Source: SG8-40 sp963792855 (GTDB taxonomy: Bacteria; Pseudomonadota; Gammaproteobacteria; Burkholderiales; Eutrophovitaceae). From it: a stretch of DNA of 64,000 bases. The notes below the pieces were generated by a model that saw only the letters and a program-made list of their open reading frames with translations, searched no databases and was not told the origin of the DNA. The position numbers and the translations under genes are program-made. The DNA lies in NCBI GenBank assembly GCA_963792855.1, contig CAWBXZ010000016.1:30279-94278 (forward strand), given 5' to 3'. This document shows, piece after piece, positions 1 through 11,381 of the stretch (its first letter is position 1; every line of letters starts with the position of its first letter).

Positions 1-357
1 CTGGAGGTAGGCCTGGTCTACGCCGAGCATGTTCTGGCGCCGGTAGAGCGGCTGACTCAGGTTGATCCCGTAGTTGTAGGCGTTGTAGTCGCGACGCCCC
101 GAGTTGAAGGTGGGCTGGTCGTATTGCACGTCTACGTCGTTGTAGTTGTAGCCGGCTTCGAAGTTGATGTCCGGCAATAGCCCGGCCCTGGCCTGGGGCA
201 CGCGCTCTTGCTGCGCCAGGTATTGCGCCTTGGCCGCCGCGTAGCTCGCATCGTTGACCTGCGCCTGCCCGTATATGTCCATCAGGTCTATCGCCAGCGC
301 CGGGGCGGCAACGGTAAACGCCATCAATGCGAAAGCGGTTTTTATCGTTTTTCTCAT
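1..357 (-). CDS. tolC: TolC-family outer-membrane efflux protein, N-terminal part (runs off the window edge)
   Basis: The first 119 codons of an outer-membrane channel protein of the TolC family are visible; the rest lies beyond base 1. Residues 1-22 form a Sec signal peptide (basic MRKTIK start, hydrophobic stretch, ALA cleavage site). The mature start IDLMDIYGQAQVND and the following LPDINFEAGYN match the first helix and first strand of TolC proteins, which form trimeric exit ducts for type I secretion and RND/ABC efflux. An AGGAGA ribosome site lies 14-19 bases before the ATG. It is on the same strand as, and directly downstream of, the Pcm-type methyltransferase, a pairing seen in many Proteobacteria. 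The substrate cannot be told from this fragment. Confidence 0.88.
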   Translation of the reverse strand, partial: MRKTIKTAFALMAFTVAAPALAIDLMDIYGQAQVNDASYAAAKAQYLAQQERVPQARAGLLPDINFEAGYNYNDVDVQYDQPTFNSGRRDYNAYNYGINLSQPLYRRQNMLGVDQAYLQ

Positions 358-442
358 GATCAGATTCTTTCTCCTCTTGGTTCGAAAATCCCCGGCACAG
401 CGCCAGCCAGGAACGTTCGCGCAATCTGGTGGCACGTCGTGG

Positions 443-1111
443 TCAAAAGACGAATCGCGTGCCTTGCGGAGCGTTTCGCAATGGAGGAATGCAGGTCTCG
501 AACAAACCCCGCGAACTGTAGTCGGTTTCCGTCACGCGTGTCACCAGCGTTCCCGTCATGGCCGGCTCATTTCCGATCACCGCAAGCACCCGCCCACCGG
601 GTTTGAGCTGATCCCTGAAGGCTGAAGGCAGCGTCGGAACCGAACCCGTGAGCAAAATGGCATCGTAGGGCGCTTCATTCGCCCATCCACCGGCGGCATC
701 ACCAACTTCCAGGGTGACGTTGCCCGCGCCCACCGACTGCAAACGCCCCTGGGCCAACTCTGTGAACTCGGGCACGATCTCGACACTCACGATCCGACCG
801 GCAAGGCGACTCAACAGTGCCGTCACATAGCCACTGCCGGTACCGACTTCCAGAACCTTGTCATCGGCTGACAGCCCGAGTTCCTGCAGCATGCGCGCTT
901 CGAGTTTTGGCGTCAGCATGCATTCGCCCGGATCTCCCGGAACGCGCCGCAGCGGAATTTGCATATCGGCAAATGCCAGCTTGCGGTAAGGCTCAAGGAC
1001 AAAATCTTCGCGTTTGACGGCAGCTACCGCGTCGAGCACTGCCTGATCCAGCACGTCCCACGTGCGAATCTGGCTCTCGATCATATTGAAACGGGCCTGA
1101 TCAAAGTTCAT
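443..1111 (-). CDS. Protein-L-isoaspartate O-methyltransferase family protein
   Basis: This 222-residue class I SAM-dependent methyltransferase is of the Pcm type, which repairs isoaspartyl residues in damaged proteins. The SAM-binding motif VLEVGTGSGYVTALL is at residues 87-100, and an acidic motif follows in SVEIVPEF. The N-terminal MNFDQARFNMIESQIRTWDV is typical of a shorter proteobacterial Pcm branch that lies next to tolC and may not be a classical repair enzyme; I cannot confirm repair activity. The ATG at 1109-1111 was chosen because the longer open frame runs through a 15-bp tandem repeat and has no family-like sequence. tolC follows 86 bp downstream on the same strand, so the two may be cotranscribed. 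Confidence 0.85.
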   Translation of the reverse strand: MNFDQARFNMIESQIRTWDVLDQAVLDAVAAVKREDFVLEPYRKLAFADMQIPLRRVPGDPGECMLTPKLEARMLQELGLSADDKVLEVGTGSGYVTALLSRLAGRIVSVEIVPEFTELAQGRLQSVGAGNVTLEVGDAAGGWANEAPYDAILLTGSVPTLPSAFRDQLKPGGRVLAVIGNEPAMTGTLVTRVTETDYSSRGLFETCIPPLRNAPQGTRFVF

Positions 1112-1125
1112 TACTGGATAGCCAC

Positions 1126-1155
1126 TGTTCGATTGACAAATGTTCGATTGACAAA
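1126..1155 (-). repeat. Two perfect 15-bp tandem repeats upstream of the methyltransferase gene
   Basis: TGTTCGATTGACAAA occurs twice head to tail at 1126-1140 and 1141-1155. Read on the minus strand the unit contains GTCAATCGAAC, and the array ends 14 bp before the methyltransferase start codon, so it lies in its leader or promoter. The same 11-bp core occurs in the tandem array at the start of ybeY. Confidence 0.85.
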
Positions 1156-1429
1156 TTTCCGGCGCGACGAACCGAAGAAGCAGAACATACCGCGGATATG
1201 GAGCGGCTGGCAATTATCACACAATTGCATTAGCATCAGCCGACGCGTTAGGGGTCCTGCGTCCGGCTTTTACTGGCGAAGCGCATGGTGAGATTCGAAC
1301 CCGTTCACACGTTTCGCGGTCGTGCAGTATCTGGCGCTCTGCAACTTGCCTAAAGGGCAAAGTGTCCGGCCAGTACCGGTAACATTCCCAGATGCCGGTA
1401 TTGCCGGGATCGCCAACGACGGCATGCCG
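1156..1429. other. Intergenic region between the methyltransferase and the thiC riboswitch
   Basis: No gene is visible here. It must hold the divergent promoters for the methyltransferase (minus) and thiC (plus), but no convincing -35/-10 pair stands out. On the minus strand, 1274-1310 resembles the 3' end of a tRNA (a GTTCGAATC loop followed by CGCCA), but the arms do not pair and no 5' half is present. Confidence 0.5.
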
Positions 1430-1523
1430 CGGCGCACTGACTGCATCGCAAGTGCAAGGTAGCGTGAGACAGGTTCCAGACCCTTTGCACCTGTACGGAT
1501 AATGCCGAGGCAGGGAAGCGCAC
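1430..1523 (+). promoter_or_regulatory. TPP riboswitch (THI element) upstream of thiC
   Basis: The 3' half matches the conserved thiamine pyrophosphate aptamer closely: CCCTTTGCACCTG at 1481-1493, GGATAATGCC at 1498-1507 and GCAGGGA at 1510-1516. The GTGAGA at 1464-1469 corresponds to the conserved CUGAGA of the J3-2 region. A closing stem can form between GCGC at 1432-1435 and GCGC at 1518-1521. The aptamer ends about 45 bp before the thiC ATG, so TPP binding probably reduces thiC expression, most likely by masking the ribosome site, since no separate terminator hairpin is seen in the short remaining leader. Confidence 0.9.
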
Positions 1524-1568
1524 CCCTCAAAAAAGTGCACTCCTTGCGTCTTCCTTTAGGAGCGCCAC

Positions 1569-3464
<1,896 letters not shown>

Positions 3465-3487
3465 TCCGGCCCGAAAGCGCACCCGAC

Positions 3488-3520
3488 AAGCGGTTGGCAA
3501 GTGCCGGCCGCTTTCTTTTT
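3488..3520 (+). terminator. Rho-independent terminator of thiC
   Basis: AAGCGG at 3488-3493 pairs with CCGCTT at 3508-3513, extended inward by TGGCA/TGCCG, and is followed by the T-rich tract TCTTTTT. It lies 24 bp after the thiC stop codon. Confidence 0.8.
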
Positions 3521-3607
3521 ATCTCACAGACGGCGACGTGACGATGTCCGGGAGCCGGATTCCGGGCGCATTACCCTGTCGTCACCAACCATGAACAAAC
3601 CGAACTG

Positions 3608-4423
3608 ATGGACCTGATCAAGGCATTATTACTGGGCATCATTGAAGGCCTGACGGAATTCATACCGGTATCGAGCACCGGCCACCTGATCGTTGCCTCC
3701 AGCCTGCTGGACTTCACCGATGAGCGCGCCAAGGTCTTTGCCATTGCGATCCAGTTCGGAGCGATTCTCGCCGTATGCTGGGCACAGCGCGAGAAGCTTG
3801 TTTCGGTCACACGCGGTCTTGTCAGCGATGAAGTATCGCAAAGATTTGTACGTAACCTGCTGGTGGCGTTCATGCCGGCCGTGGTTATTGGCCTGCTTTT
3901 TCACAGCACCATCAAGACCTACCTGTTCTCGCCGCTGACGGTGGCAATGGCACTGGTCGTTGGCGGATTCCTGATACTCTGGATCGAATCGCGCCCGCAT
4001 CAGCCCCGCATCGTCGACATCGACAAACTGGACTGGAAAGACGCGCTCAAGGTTGGCTTCGCGCAAACGGTCGCGATGTTTCCCGGCGTCTCGCGCTCCG
4101 GCGCGACGATCATGGGCGGCATGTTGTTGGGCCTGTCCCGCGAGGCGGCGACACGTTTCTCCTTCTTTCTGGCCATACCGACCATGTTCGCGGCCACGGT
4201 CTACGACTTATACAAGAACTGGCACCTGCTCACGGTCGCCGATTTCCCGCTGTTCGCTACCGGCTTCATTGCCGCATTCTTCGCTGCGTTGCTGACGGTG
4301 CGCGCCCTGATCGCCTACGTTGCACGACACAGTTTCCGGCCTTTCGCCTGGTACCGGATCGTGTTCGGCGGGCTCGTTCTGATTACCTGGCAATTGGGCT
4401 GGGTGGAGTGGACGGCGCTCTGA
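3608..4423 (+). CDS. uppP: Undecaprenyl-diphosphatase UppP (BacA)
   Basis: This integral membrane enzyme dephosphorylates undecaprenyl diphosphate, recycling the lipid carrier for peptidoglycan and other surface polymers, and can confer bacitracin tolerance. The 271-residue protein shows both signature blocks: EGLTEFIPVSSTGHL at residues 13-27, with the catalytic glutamate region, and PGVSRSGATI starting near residue 159. Several hydrophobic helices span the rest, consistent with the family. It follows the thiC terminator, so it probably has its own promoter in the 140-bp gap. It converges on the rhodanese gene; no terminator was recognised between them. Confidence 0.97.
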   Translation: MDLIKALLLGIIEGLTEFIPVSSTGHLIVASSLLDFTDERAKVFAIAIQFGAILAVCWAQREKLVSVTRGLVSDEVSQRFVRNLLVAFMPAVVIGLLFHSTIKTYLFSPLTVAMALVVGGFLILWIESRPHQPRIVDIDKLDWKDALKVGFAQTVAMFPGVSRSGATIMGGMLLGLSREAATRFSFFLAIPTMFAATVYDLYKNWHLLTVADFPLFATGFIAAFFAALLTVRALIAYVARHSFRPFAWYRIVFGGLVLITWQLGWVEWTAL

Positions 4424-4495
4424 AGCCAAACCGGGCTGCGCTGCCGGGCGTTCGACAGGCTGCGGTCACGATCACCGCATCGTCGCCGCGCCGTG

Positions 4496-4945
4496 TCAAC
4501 TCTGCACCCACGGCAGCCCTGCTGCCCGCCATCCCCCGACGGAATTGCGGTGCCCGTTGCGGTCCTTGTCGCCTTCGAATCCTTCGAGCACATTGAACGC
4601 CTGCGTGTAACCAGCCGCAGCCGCTGCGCAAGCGGCGGCATGCGAGCGCACGCCGCTACGGCACAGAAACATCACCAGCCCTTCCGGATCGACCTGGGAC
4701 TGGAGTTCAACGAGAAAATCCGGATTCGGCTGGCCCGTCGGGTAACGCTGCCACTCGATCTGCACCGCACCGGGTACGCGCCCGACATAGTCCCATTCAG
4801 CACGCGTGCGCACGTCGACCAGTTTCGCCCCCGGGGCCTCTTGCAGCAACGCATAAGCCTCTGACGGCATGAGCGCACCAATATAGGGCAACTGCTTGTC
4901 GCGCGCGCGCGCTTGCGCTTCTTCGAGAATCCCGGATATCGTCAT
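4496..4945 (-). CDS. Single-domain rhodanese (sulfurtransferase-like) protein
   Basis: A 149-residue protein with one rhodanese domain. The active-site loop CRSGVRS begins with the catalytic cysteine at residue 95, and the upstream KLVDVRTRAEWDYVGRVPGA block at 41-60 is the conserved CDC25/rhodanese motif. Such proteins carry a persulfide sulfur to acceptors; the partner here is unknown. There is no signal peptide, so it should be cytosolic. It is transcribed divergently from glnA, and its start is about 100 bp from the NtrC boxes. It has no obvious operon partner. Confidence 0.92.
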   Translation of the reverse strand: MTISGILEEAQARARDKQLPYIGALMPSEAYALLQEAPGAKLVDVRTRAEWDYVGRVPGAVQIEWQRYPTGQPNPDFLVELQSQVDPEGLVMFLCRSGVRSHAAACAAAAAGYTQAFNVLEGFEGDKDRNGHRNSVGGWRAAGLPWVQS

Positions 4946-5041
4946 TTTATTTCACTCCGTGGAACATTTTGATCTGGTAAGCGCTTCAACCGGCCATTTA
5001 CACACCCGAGCACGCCGCAACAAGTTGCCATGCATGAATCT

Positions 5042-5058
5042 CGCACTATAATAGTGCG
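5042..5058. promoter_or_regulatory. NtrC binding site 1 upstream of glnA
   Basis: CGCACTATAATAGTGCG is a near-perfect 17-bp inverted repeat matching the NtrC (NRI) consensus TGCAC-N7-GTGCA. Its centre lies about 129 bp before the transcription start predicted from the sigma-54 promoter, a normal enhancer distance. Confidence 0.8.
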
Positions 5059-5072
5059 CCCTCGAAAATTAT

Positions 5073-5089
5073 CGCTTTACATTGGTGCA
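5073..5089. promoter_or_regulatory. NtrC binding site 2 upstream of glnA (one strong half-site)
   Basis: The right half TTGGTGCA matches the NtrC consensus and the left half keeps only CGC. Its centre is 31 bp from the centre of site 1, about three helical turns. This is close to the spacing of the paired NtrC enhancers of enterobacterial glnA, which supports cooperative binding on one face of the helix. Confidence 0.65.
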
Positions 5090-5152
5090 TTATCTCGCCT
5101 GGCCGGCAGGGAAGACCTGTGTAAGCAGCTGATTAATATGAGTATTTACACA

Positions 5153-5168
5153 GGGCATGCTTTCTGCT
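5153..5168 (+). promoter_or_regulatory. Sigma-54 promoter of glnA
   Basis: GGGCATGCTTTCTGCT matches the sigma-54 consensus TGGCACG-N4-TTGCW, with the invariant GG and GC spaced by 10 bases. Transcription would start near 5179, about 45 bp before the glnA ATG. With the upstream NtrC boxes and ntrBC downstream, this indicates nitrogen-limited activation of glnA. Confidence 0.8.
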
Positions 5169-5223
5169 CATGCGTTCCGCTCATTTTGTTTCGTAAACCA
5201 ACCCCTCAGTCCAGGAGAAAAAA

Positions 5224-6636
<1,413 letters not shown>

Positions 6637-6654
6637 TTACGGGATGCTGCCGGC

Positions 6655-6687
6655 GAAAAAGGGCGGGGAGCACCCGCCCTTTTTTGT
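6655..6687 (+). terminator. Rho-independent terminator of glnA
   Basis: GGGCGGG at 6661-6667 pairs with CCCGCCC at 6673-6679 around a 5-base loop, flanked by AAAAA and TTTTTT tracts. It lies 20 bp after the glnA stop and could act in both directions. Confidence 0.92.
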
Positions 6688-6785
6688 CTAACGCCAAGTA
6701 AGCCAGATGTATTCCGCCAGTTCGATTGCCACACTTGCCATAGCTGATTAGACTCCGGTGCAAGATCAGTTCTCGAGGGCCGACA

Positions 6786-7292
6786 ATGGCCACTCATCGA
6801 CATATGATTCGATTAGCGATACCACTGCTGGCCGCTATGACGGGGTTGGCGTTGTGCGCCACTTCGGCGCGCGCGGAGATCTGCATGTACCGGGACGCGC
6901 AGGGCAACGTCACGTACTCCAACGTCACCCAGTCGCCCCCGAAGGGCGCAACGAAAATCCGCTGTTTCAGGGAAGCGAAGCCTCCTGCAACAACGAGCAA
7001 CAACACCTCGCCCCCGAAACCCGACGCCAAGGACACGTTCCCAAGTGTCGATCGCGACACCCAGCGCCAGCGCGACGCCAGCCGGCGAAGCATCCTCGAG
7101 GAGGAACTCGCGGCGGAGGAGCGCAATCTGCAGGAAGCGCGCCGCCAGCTGGAAGAGCAGGAATCCATCCGACTGGGGAACGAGAGCAATTATCAGCGTT
7201 ACCTCGAACGCGTCCAGCCGTTTCGCGAAGCGGTGGAAAATCACGAACGCAACGTGCAGGCCCTGCGGCGCGAAATCCAGAATCTGCGCTGA
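6786..7292 (+). CDS. DUF4124-domain periplasmic protein with a coiled-coil tail
   Basis: A 168-residue exported protein of unknown function. Residues 1-30 form a signal peptide ending in SARA. ICMYRDAQGNVTYSN just after it is the short DUF4124 domain, a small beta unit common in exported proteobacterial proteins. From about residue 90 to the end the sequence is rich in E, R, Q and L with heptad spacing (EEELAAEERNLQEARRQLEE), predicting a long coiled coil. It sits between glnA and ntrB in the same direction, after the glnA terminator. A role in nitrogen control is not implied by the sequence. ATG 6804 (MIRLAIPLL) is an alternative start with a cleaner signal peptide. Confidence 0.8.
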   Translation: MATHRHMIRLAIPLLAAMTGLALCATSARAEICMYRDAQGNVTYSNVTQSPPKGATKIRCFREAKPPATTSNNTSPPKPDAKDTFPSVDRDTQRQRDASRRSILEEELAAEERNLQEARRQLEEQESIRLGNESNYQRYLERVQPFREAVENHERNVQALRREIQNLR

Positions 7293-7398
7293 CAGCCTGC
7301 GCCGGTTTTCGCCGCACGCCGCCATCCGCGCCTGAAGGCATCCCAACACCCGATTGGAGCACCGGCGCGCACCGCCCGCGCAACCGCGTGGCGCCGGC

Positions 7399-8472
7399 AT
7401 GAGTGTCATCGAAATCGACAGAGCGGCATACCCGGGCCTTGAAACCCTGGCGACCGCGGTGATTGTGCTCGATGCCACGCGGTCGGTGCGCTACTTCAAT
7501 CCGGCGGCAGAGAACCTGTTTGCGCTGAGTGCGAAGAACGTTGTTGGCCATCCCCTTGAAAAGGTGTTTGACGACGCCAAACCGATGATGGCGGCGCTCG
7601 ACTACGTCCAAAGCAACAACTGCAGTTATACGCAGCATGAGGTCTCGCTTCATGCTAGCGGGGGTAAGCTGGAACTGTCGTGCACGGTGACTCCGGGCGA
7701 GGGTTTGCTGGCGGAGCATTTCCTGATCGAGTTCAACGTCCTCAACCAGCAACTGAAAATTGCCAGAGAGGAGCGACTGCTTGACCAAAGTGAGCACAAT
7801 CGGGAACTGATTCGCAACCTCGCTCACGAAATCAAGAATCCACTGGGCGCATTACGCGGCGCAGCACAGCTGCTGGACCGCGAACTCGACCGCGCCGAAC
7901 TTCACGAATACACCCAGGTCATCATCAAGGAAGCTGACCGATTGCAGCTACTTGTGGACAGGCTGCTGACACCGCACCGTCGCCCGAAAATAATCCACTT
8001 CAATATTCACGAAGTACTGGAGCGGGTAAGGAGCGTCCTTTTGGCGGAACATCCGACAGGCCTGCTCGTTCGGCGCGATTACGATACCAGCCTGCCGTTA
8101 CTGACCGGCGACCGCGAGCAGATCATTCAGGCCGTTCTGAATATTGCGCGCAACGCCGCCCAGGCGATGCAGGGCAAGGGCGAGATTCAGATGCGAACAC
8201 GGGTGGCGCGCCGCGTAACCCTTGCGAAGAAGCTGCACAAGATCGCCATATCGGTGCAGATAATCGACAGCGGCCCGGGGATTCCGCAAGACATCAGGGA
8301 CCGCATTTTCTTTCCCCTGGTTACAGGCCGCGAAGATGGCAGCGGTCTGGGCCTCACGCTTGCGCAAACGTTTATCAGCCAGCATCACGGCACCATCGAA
8401 CTGGAAAGCGAACCCGGGCGAACGTGTTTCACCGTGTTGCTTCCGGTCGAGGAACCAGGAAGAGACAGATGA
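7399..8472 (+). CDS. ntrB: Nitrogen regulation sensor histidine kinase NtrB
   Basis: NtrB phosphorylates or dephosphorylates NtrC according to the PII signal. The 357-residue cytosolic protein has an N-terminal PAS domain (about residues 12-115), an H-box with the phosphoacceptor His143 in NLAHEIKNPLG, and a GHKL ATPase domain with the N-box NIARNAAQAM at 248-257, DSGPGIP at 290-296 and the G2 box GSGLGLTLAQ at 314-323. It has no membrane helices, as expected for NtrB. The ATG at 7399 was preferred over an upstream in-frame ATG because the MSVIEIDRAAYPGLE start fits the family. ntrC follows 23 bp later. Confidence 0.96.
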   Translation: MSVIEIDRAAYPGLETLATAVIVLDATRSVRYFNPAAENLFALSAKNVVGHPLEKVFDDAKPMMAALDYVQSNNCSYTQHEVSLHASGGKLELSCTVTPGEGLLAEHFLIEFNVLNQQLKIAREERLLDQSEHNRELIRNLAHEIKNPLGALRGAAQLLDRELDRAELHEYTQVIIKEADRLQLLVDRLLTPHRRPKIIHFNIHEVLERVRSVLLAEHPTGLLVRRDYDTSLPLLTGDREQIIQAVLNIARNAAQAMQGKGEIQMRTRVARRVTLAKKLHKIAISVQIIDSGPGIPQDIRDRIFFPLVTGREDGSGLGLTLAQTFISQHHGTIELESEPGRTCFTVLLPVEEPGRDR

Positions 8473-8495
8473 ATGCCAGCTATTGCCGCTAAATC

Positions 8496-9902
8496 ATGAA
8501 ACCGATCTGGATTATCGACGACGACCGCTCCATACGCTGGGTGTTTGAAAAAGCTCTCGCGCGAGAGAACATAGCGTTCAACACCTTCGCTTCTGCCCCT
8601 GACGCCCTCGCTGCGCTCGAAACCAGCGTGCCCCAGGTGGTTGTCAGCGACATAAGGATGCCGGGTGGCTCGGGGCTGCAATTGCTGGAAACCATTCGCG
8701 CGCAACATCCGAACCTGCCGGTCATCATCATGACCGCGTATTCGGATCTCGAAAGTGCCGTAGCCGCGTTTCAGGGCGGTGCGTTCGAATACCTGCCCAA
8801 GCCTTTCGACGTCGATCATGCAATCGACCTCATTCGCCGCGCAATGGACGAGAGCCAGCGACAGGACGACGTAACGGAGCTACCGGAGGCGGCGCCGGAA
8901 ATCCTGGGGCAGGCACCCGCCATGCAGGAAGTGTTTCGTGCAATCGGCCGGCTCGCACAATCCCAGGCCACCGTTCTGATTAACGGCGAATCGGGCACCG
9001 GCAAGGAACTGGTTGCACGGGCACTGCATCGGCATAGTCAACGCGCAAACAAACCGTTTATCGCCATCAACACCGCCTCCATTCCAAAAGACCTGCTGGA
9101 ATCCGAATTATTCGGCCACGAACGCGGTGCATTTACCGGCGCACAGGCGATGCGCCGCGGCCGTTTCGAGCAAGCCGAGGGCGGGACCCTGTTTCTGGAC
9201 GAAATCGGCGACATGCCACCGGATCTGCAAACACGTTTGTTGCGGGTGCTCTCCGACGGCCACTTCTACCGGGTTGGCGGACATCAGCCGATGCACGCCA
9301 ACGTGCGCGTCATCACCGCAACACACCAGGATCTCGAAAAAAGGGTCAAGGAAGGACTGTTTCGCGAAGACCTTTTTCACCGCTTGAACGTCATTCGGCT
9401 CCGTTTGCCGCCGCTGCGGGAGCGACGTGAAGATATTCCACTACTGGTGCGCCATTTCATGAAGAAATGCGCGCACGACCTCGGCGTGGAATCGAAGCGC
9501 CTGACCGATGACGCGATCAAGTACCTTGCTTCGCGGGACTGGCCGGGAAACGTGCGGCAGCTGGAGAACGTGTGCCACTGGATAACGGTCATGGCGCCCG
9601 GCGTCACCGTCGACACGAAGGGCCTTCCGCCCGAGTTGCGGGACGAAGCCGGCGAGGCGGGGAGCGATGACTGGGTCGGTGCGCTGGAGCGCGAAGCGGA
9701 GTCGCGCCTCAGACGCGGCGAAACCGGCATCCTCGACGACTTCAGCCGCAAGTTCGAGCGCGCGCTGATTTTGCGCGCCCTCGCGCATACCGGTGGACGC
9801 CGCATCGAAGCTTCCCAGTTACTCGGGATGGGCCGGAACACGCTGACGAGAAAAATACAGGAGCTTGGTCTCGAAGAGGACGTCGCAAAGGAAAAATCCT
9901 GA
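8496..9902 (+). CDS. ntrC: Nitrogen regulation response regulator NtrC
   Basis: NtrC is the sigma-54-dependent activator of nitrogen-assimilation promoters. The 468-residue protein has a receiver domain with acceptor Asp52 (VVSDIRMPG), an AAA+ domain with Walker A GESGTGKE at 164-171 and the sigma-54 contact loop GAFTGA at 211-216, and a C-terminal Fis-type helix-turn-helix (GRRIEASQLLGMGRNTLTRK). All parts needed for phosphorylation, ATP hydrolysis, sigma-54 contact and DNA binding are intact. Together with ntrB and the glnA control region this forms a complete local NtrBC circuit. No terminator was recognised downstream. Confidence 0.98.
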   Translation: MKPIWIIDDDRSIRWVFEKALARENIAFNTFASAPDALAALETSVPQVVVSDIRMPGGSGLQLLETIRAQHPNLPVIIMTAYSDLESAVAAFQGGAFEYLPKPFDVDHAIDLIRRAMDESQRQDDVTELPEAAPEILGQAPAMQEVFRAIGRLAQSQATVLINGESGTGKELVARALHRHSQRANKPFIAINTASIPKDLLESELFGHERGAFTGAQAMRRGRFEQAEGGTLFLDEIGDMPPDLQTRLLRVLSDGHFYRVGGHQPMHANVRVITATHQDLEKRVKEGLFREDLFHRLNVIRLRLPPLRERREDIPLLVRHFMKKCAHDLGVESKRLTDDAIKYLASRDWPGNVRQLENVCHWITVMAPGVTVDTKGLPPELRDEAGEAGSDDWVGALEREAESRLRRGETGILDDFSRKFERALILRALAHTGGRRIEASQLLGMGRNTLTRKIQELGLEEDVAKEKS

Positions 9903-10091
9903 CGTCGCGCTGCGCCCGCCGTTGGCATCGGTAACACATTGTCGATAGCGGCAGCAGCGGCCAACGAATACCCCGTTAATACCTGTTGACGAGCTGGGAC
10001 AAAGATTCCGGACTGTTGATGCCGGAGAGTCGATGTCTTTCGGTTTTATCCGCCCTTCACCGCGTTCTGCGAGCCGGCATCGTCTTGCCGT

Positions 10092-10859
10092 TCAGTTGGC
10101 GATTTCGGCTACCACCGGCGCATGGTCCGACGGTCGTTCGAGGGCCCGCATGTCCTTGATGACGGAAACACGCTGGCAGCGTTTCGCCAAAGCCGGTGAC
10201 AACAGGATATGGTCAATGCGCAGCCCCATACCGCGCTTGAACGCATTGAGCCGGTAATCCCACCATGTGAAGGTTTTCTCCGGCTGATCGAACAATCGAA
10301 AACTGTCGACGAAGCCGAGACCAATCAGGGTCCCGAATGCCTCGCGTTCCGGCTCGCTGAATAACACCTTGCCTTCCCACGCCTTCGGATCGTGCACGTC
10401 GCGTGGTTCCGGCGCGATATTGAAATCACCAACGACCACCATCTCCGGATGACGCGCCCGTTCATCAGCCAGCCATGCGGCAAACGCAGCCAGCCAGTCG
10501 AGCTTGTAACGATACTTGTCGGAATCAACGCTCTGCCCGTTCGGGACATAAGCGTCAACGACACGGATGGCGCCGATCGTCGCCGCGATCACCCGCTTCT
10601 GTTCATCAGGGAAACCGGGTATGCCGCGAACAACAGCTGCACAGGGCGCGCGGGAAACAATAGCCACGCCGTTGTAGGTCTTCTGTCCGGAAAAAACAAC
10701 CCGATATCCAGCCGCCTCTATCTCCTCAACCGGAAACTTCGGATCATCCAGCTTTGTTTCCTGCAAGCAAACGACATCCGGCGCGTCCTCTTGCAACCAG
10801 CCCAGCAACTGCTCCAGCCGGACTTTCAGTGAATTCACGTTCCATGTGGCGATTTGCAT
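10092..10859 (-). CDS. xthA: Exodeoxyribonuclease III
   Basis: This 255-residue protein belongs to the exonuclease-endonuclease-phosphatase fold family that cleaves abasic sites and degrades 3' ends in base-excision repair. Key blocks are visible: MQIATWNVNSLK with the active-site Asn, LQETKL with metal-binding Glu34, TYNGVAI, VVGDFNIAPE with the Asp/Asn pair, and the C-terminal SDHAPV with the catalytic Asp-His. The ATG at 10857-10859 was chosen because family proteins start exactly at MQIATWN or MKIATWN. It is isolated, with a 189-bp gap on the ntrC side and a 522-bp gap upstream. Confidence 0.97.
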   Translation of the reverse strand: MQIATWNVNSLKVRLEQLLGWLQEDAPDVVCLQETKLDDPKFPVEEIEAAGYRVVFSGQKTYNGVAIVSRAPCAAVVRGIPGFPDEQKRVIAATIGAIRVVDAYVPNGQSVDSDKYRYKLDWLAAFAAWLADERARHPEMVVVGDFNIAPEPRDVHDPKAWEGKVLFSEPEREAFGTLIGLGFVDSFRLFDQPEKTFTWWDYRLNAFKRGMGLRIDHILLSPALAKRCQRVSVIKDMRALERPSDHAPVVAEIAN

Positions 10860-11381
10860 ACAGCCATCCATTTACTGTTCGGCATCGTGTTGGCTGGATT
10901 GTATTCGGTTTGGCTGGGTGATTTGCGTGTACGCACGCCGCAAATCAACTGCGGGCTTGTCCATTACGGCGCTCCGCGCCGTAATGGAGCGCTTTCGCAT
11001 GGCCGGTTCGCTCTGCAAAGAATCCACATTCGAATTGCGTGCATATGAAAATCGGTTTCGCTGGTACACGCACAAGCCGGTTCTCACCCGTGACTCTCGT
11101 TGACCAAATGTTTGCAAACCAACTTTGCGAAACCACGCATGTGGTGCCACTGCATCTTTTCCAATTGGAACCACTGAAAAGATCTTTGCGGGGAGAACCA
11201 GGTCCCGTGTTCAGGTAACCAGGTTGGAACAGGGCGCGCTGCGTGACACGGCAGCCGCAGCAAGATCGACAGAAGCCAACACAAGCATTACGGAGTCCGA
11301 CGCGCGAGGTCAGAGGAGGGCGCCGGCCGCCTCAACAGAATCAACTCCACTGGTAGTTGAACCTGCCCCTGGGGAAATCTC
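10860..11381. other. Gene-free region between xthA and the Sel1-repeat gene
   Basis: I see no convincing gene in these 522 bp on either strand. Short open frames have no recognisable family or ribosome sites. The stretch holds one strong hairpin (annotated separately) and a weaker one, TCAACT/AGTTGA at 11340-11359. The promoter of xthA should lie near its start. Confidence 0.5.
10961..10987. repeat. Perfect 12-bp inverted repeat with 3-base loop
   Basis: CCATTACGGCGC at 10961-10972 is exactly complementary to GCGCCGTAATGG at 10976-10987. No T-tract follows on either strand, so it is not a classical terminator. It lies about 100 bp upstream of the xthA start. Confidence 0.8.

Noticed and set aside
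1274..1310. tRNA-like 3' end on the minus strand (GTTCGAATC loop and CGCCA)
   Set aside because: The T-arm pairs at only three of five positions and no matching acceptor or anticodon arm is found upstream on that strand, so it is at best a remnant.
11100..11380. Possible degraded gene upstream of the Sel1 gene
   Set aside because: Short minus-strand frames there have no recognisable family sequence, so there is nothing to support even a pseudogene.
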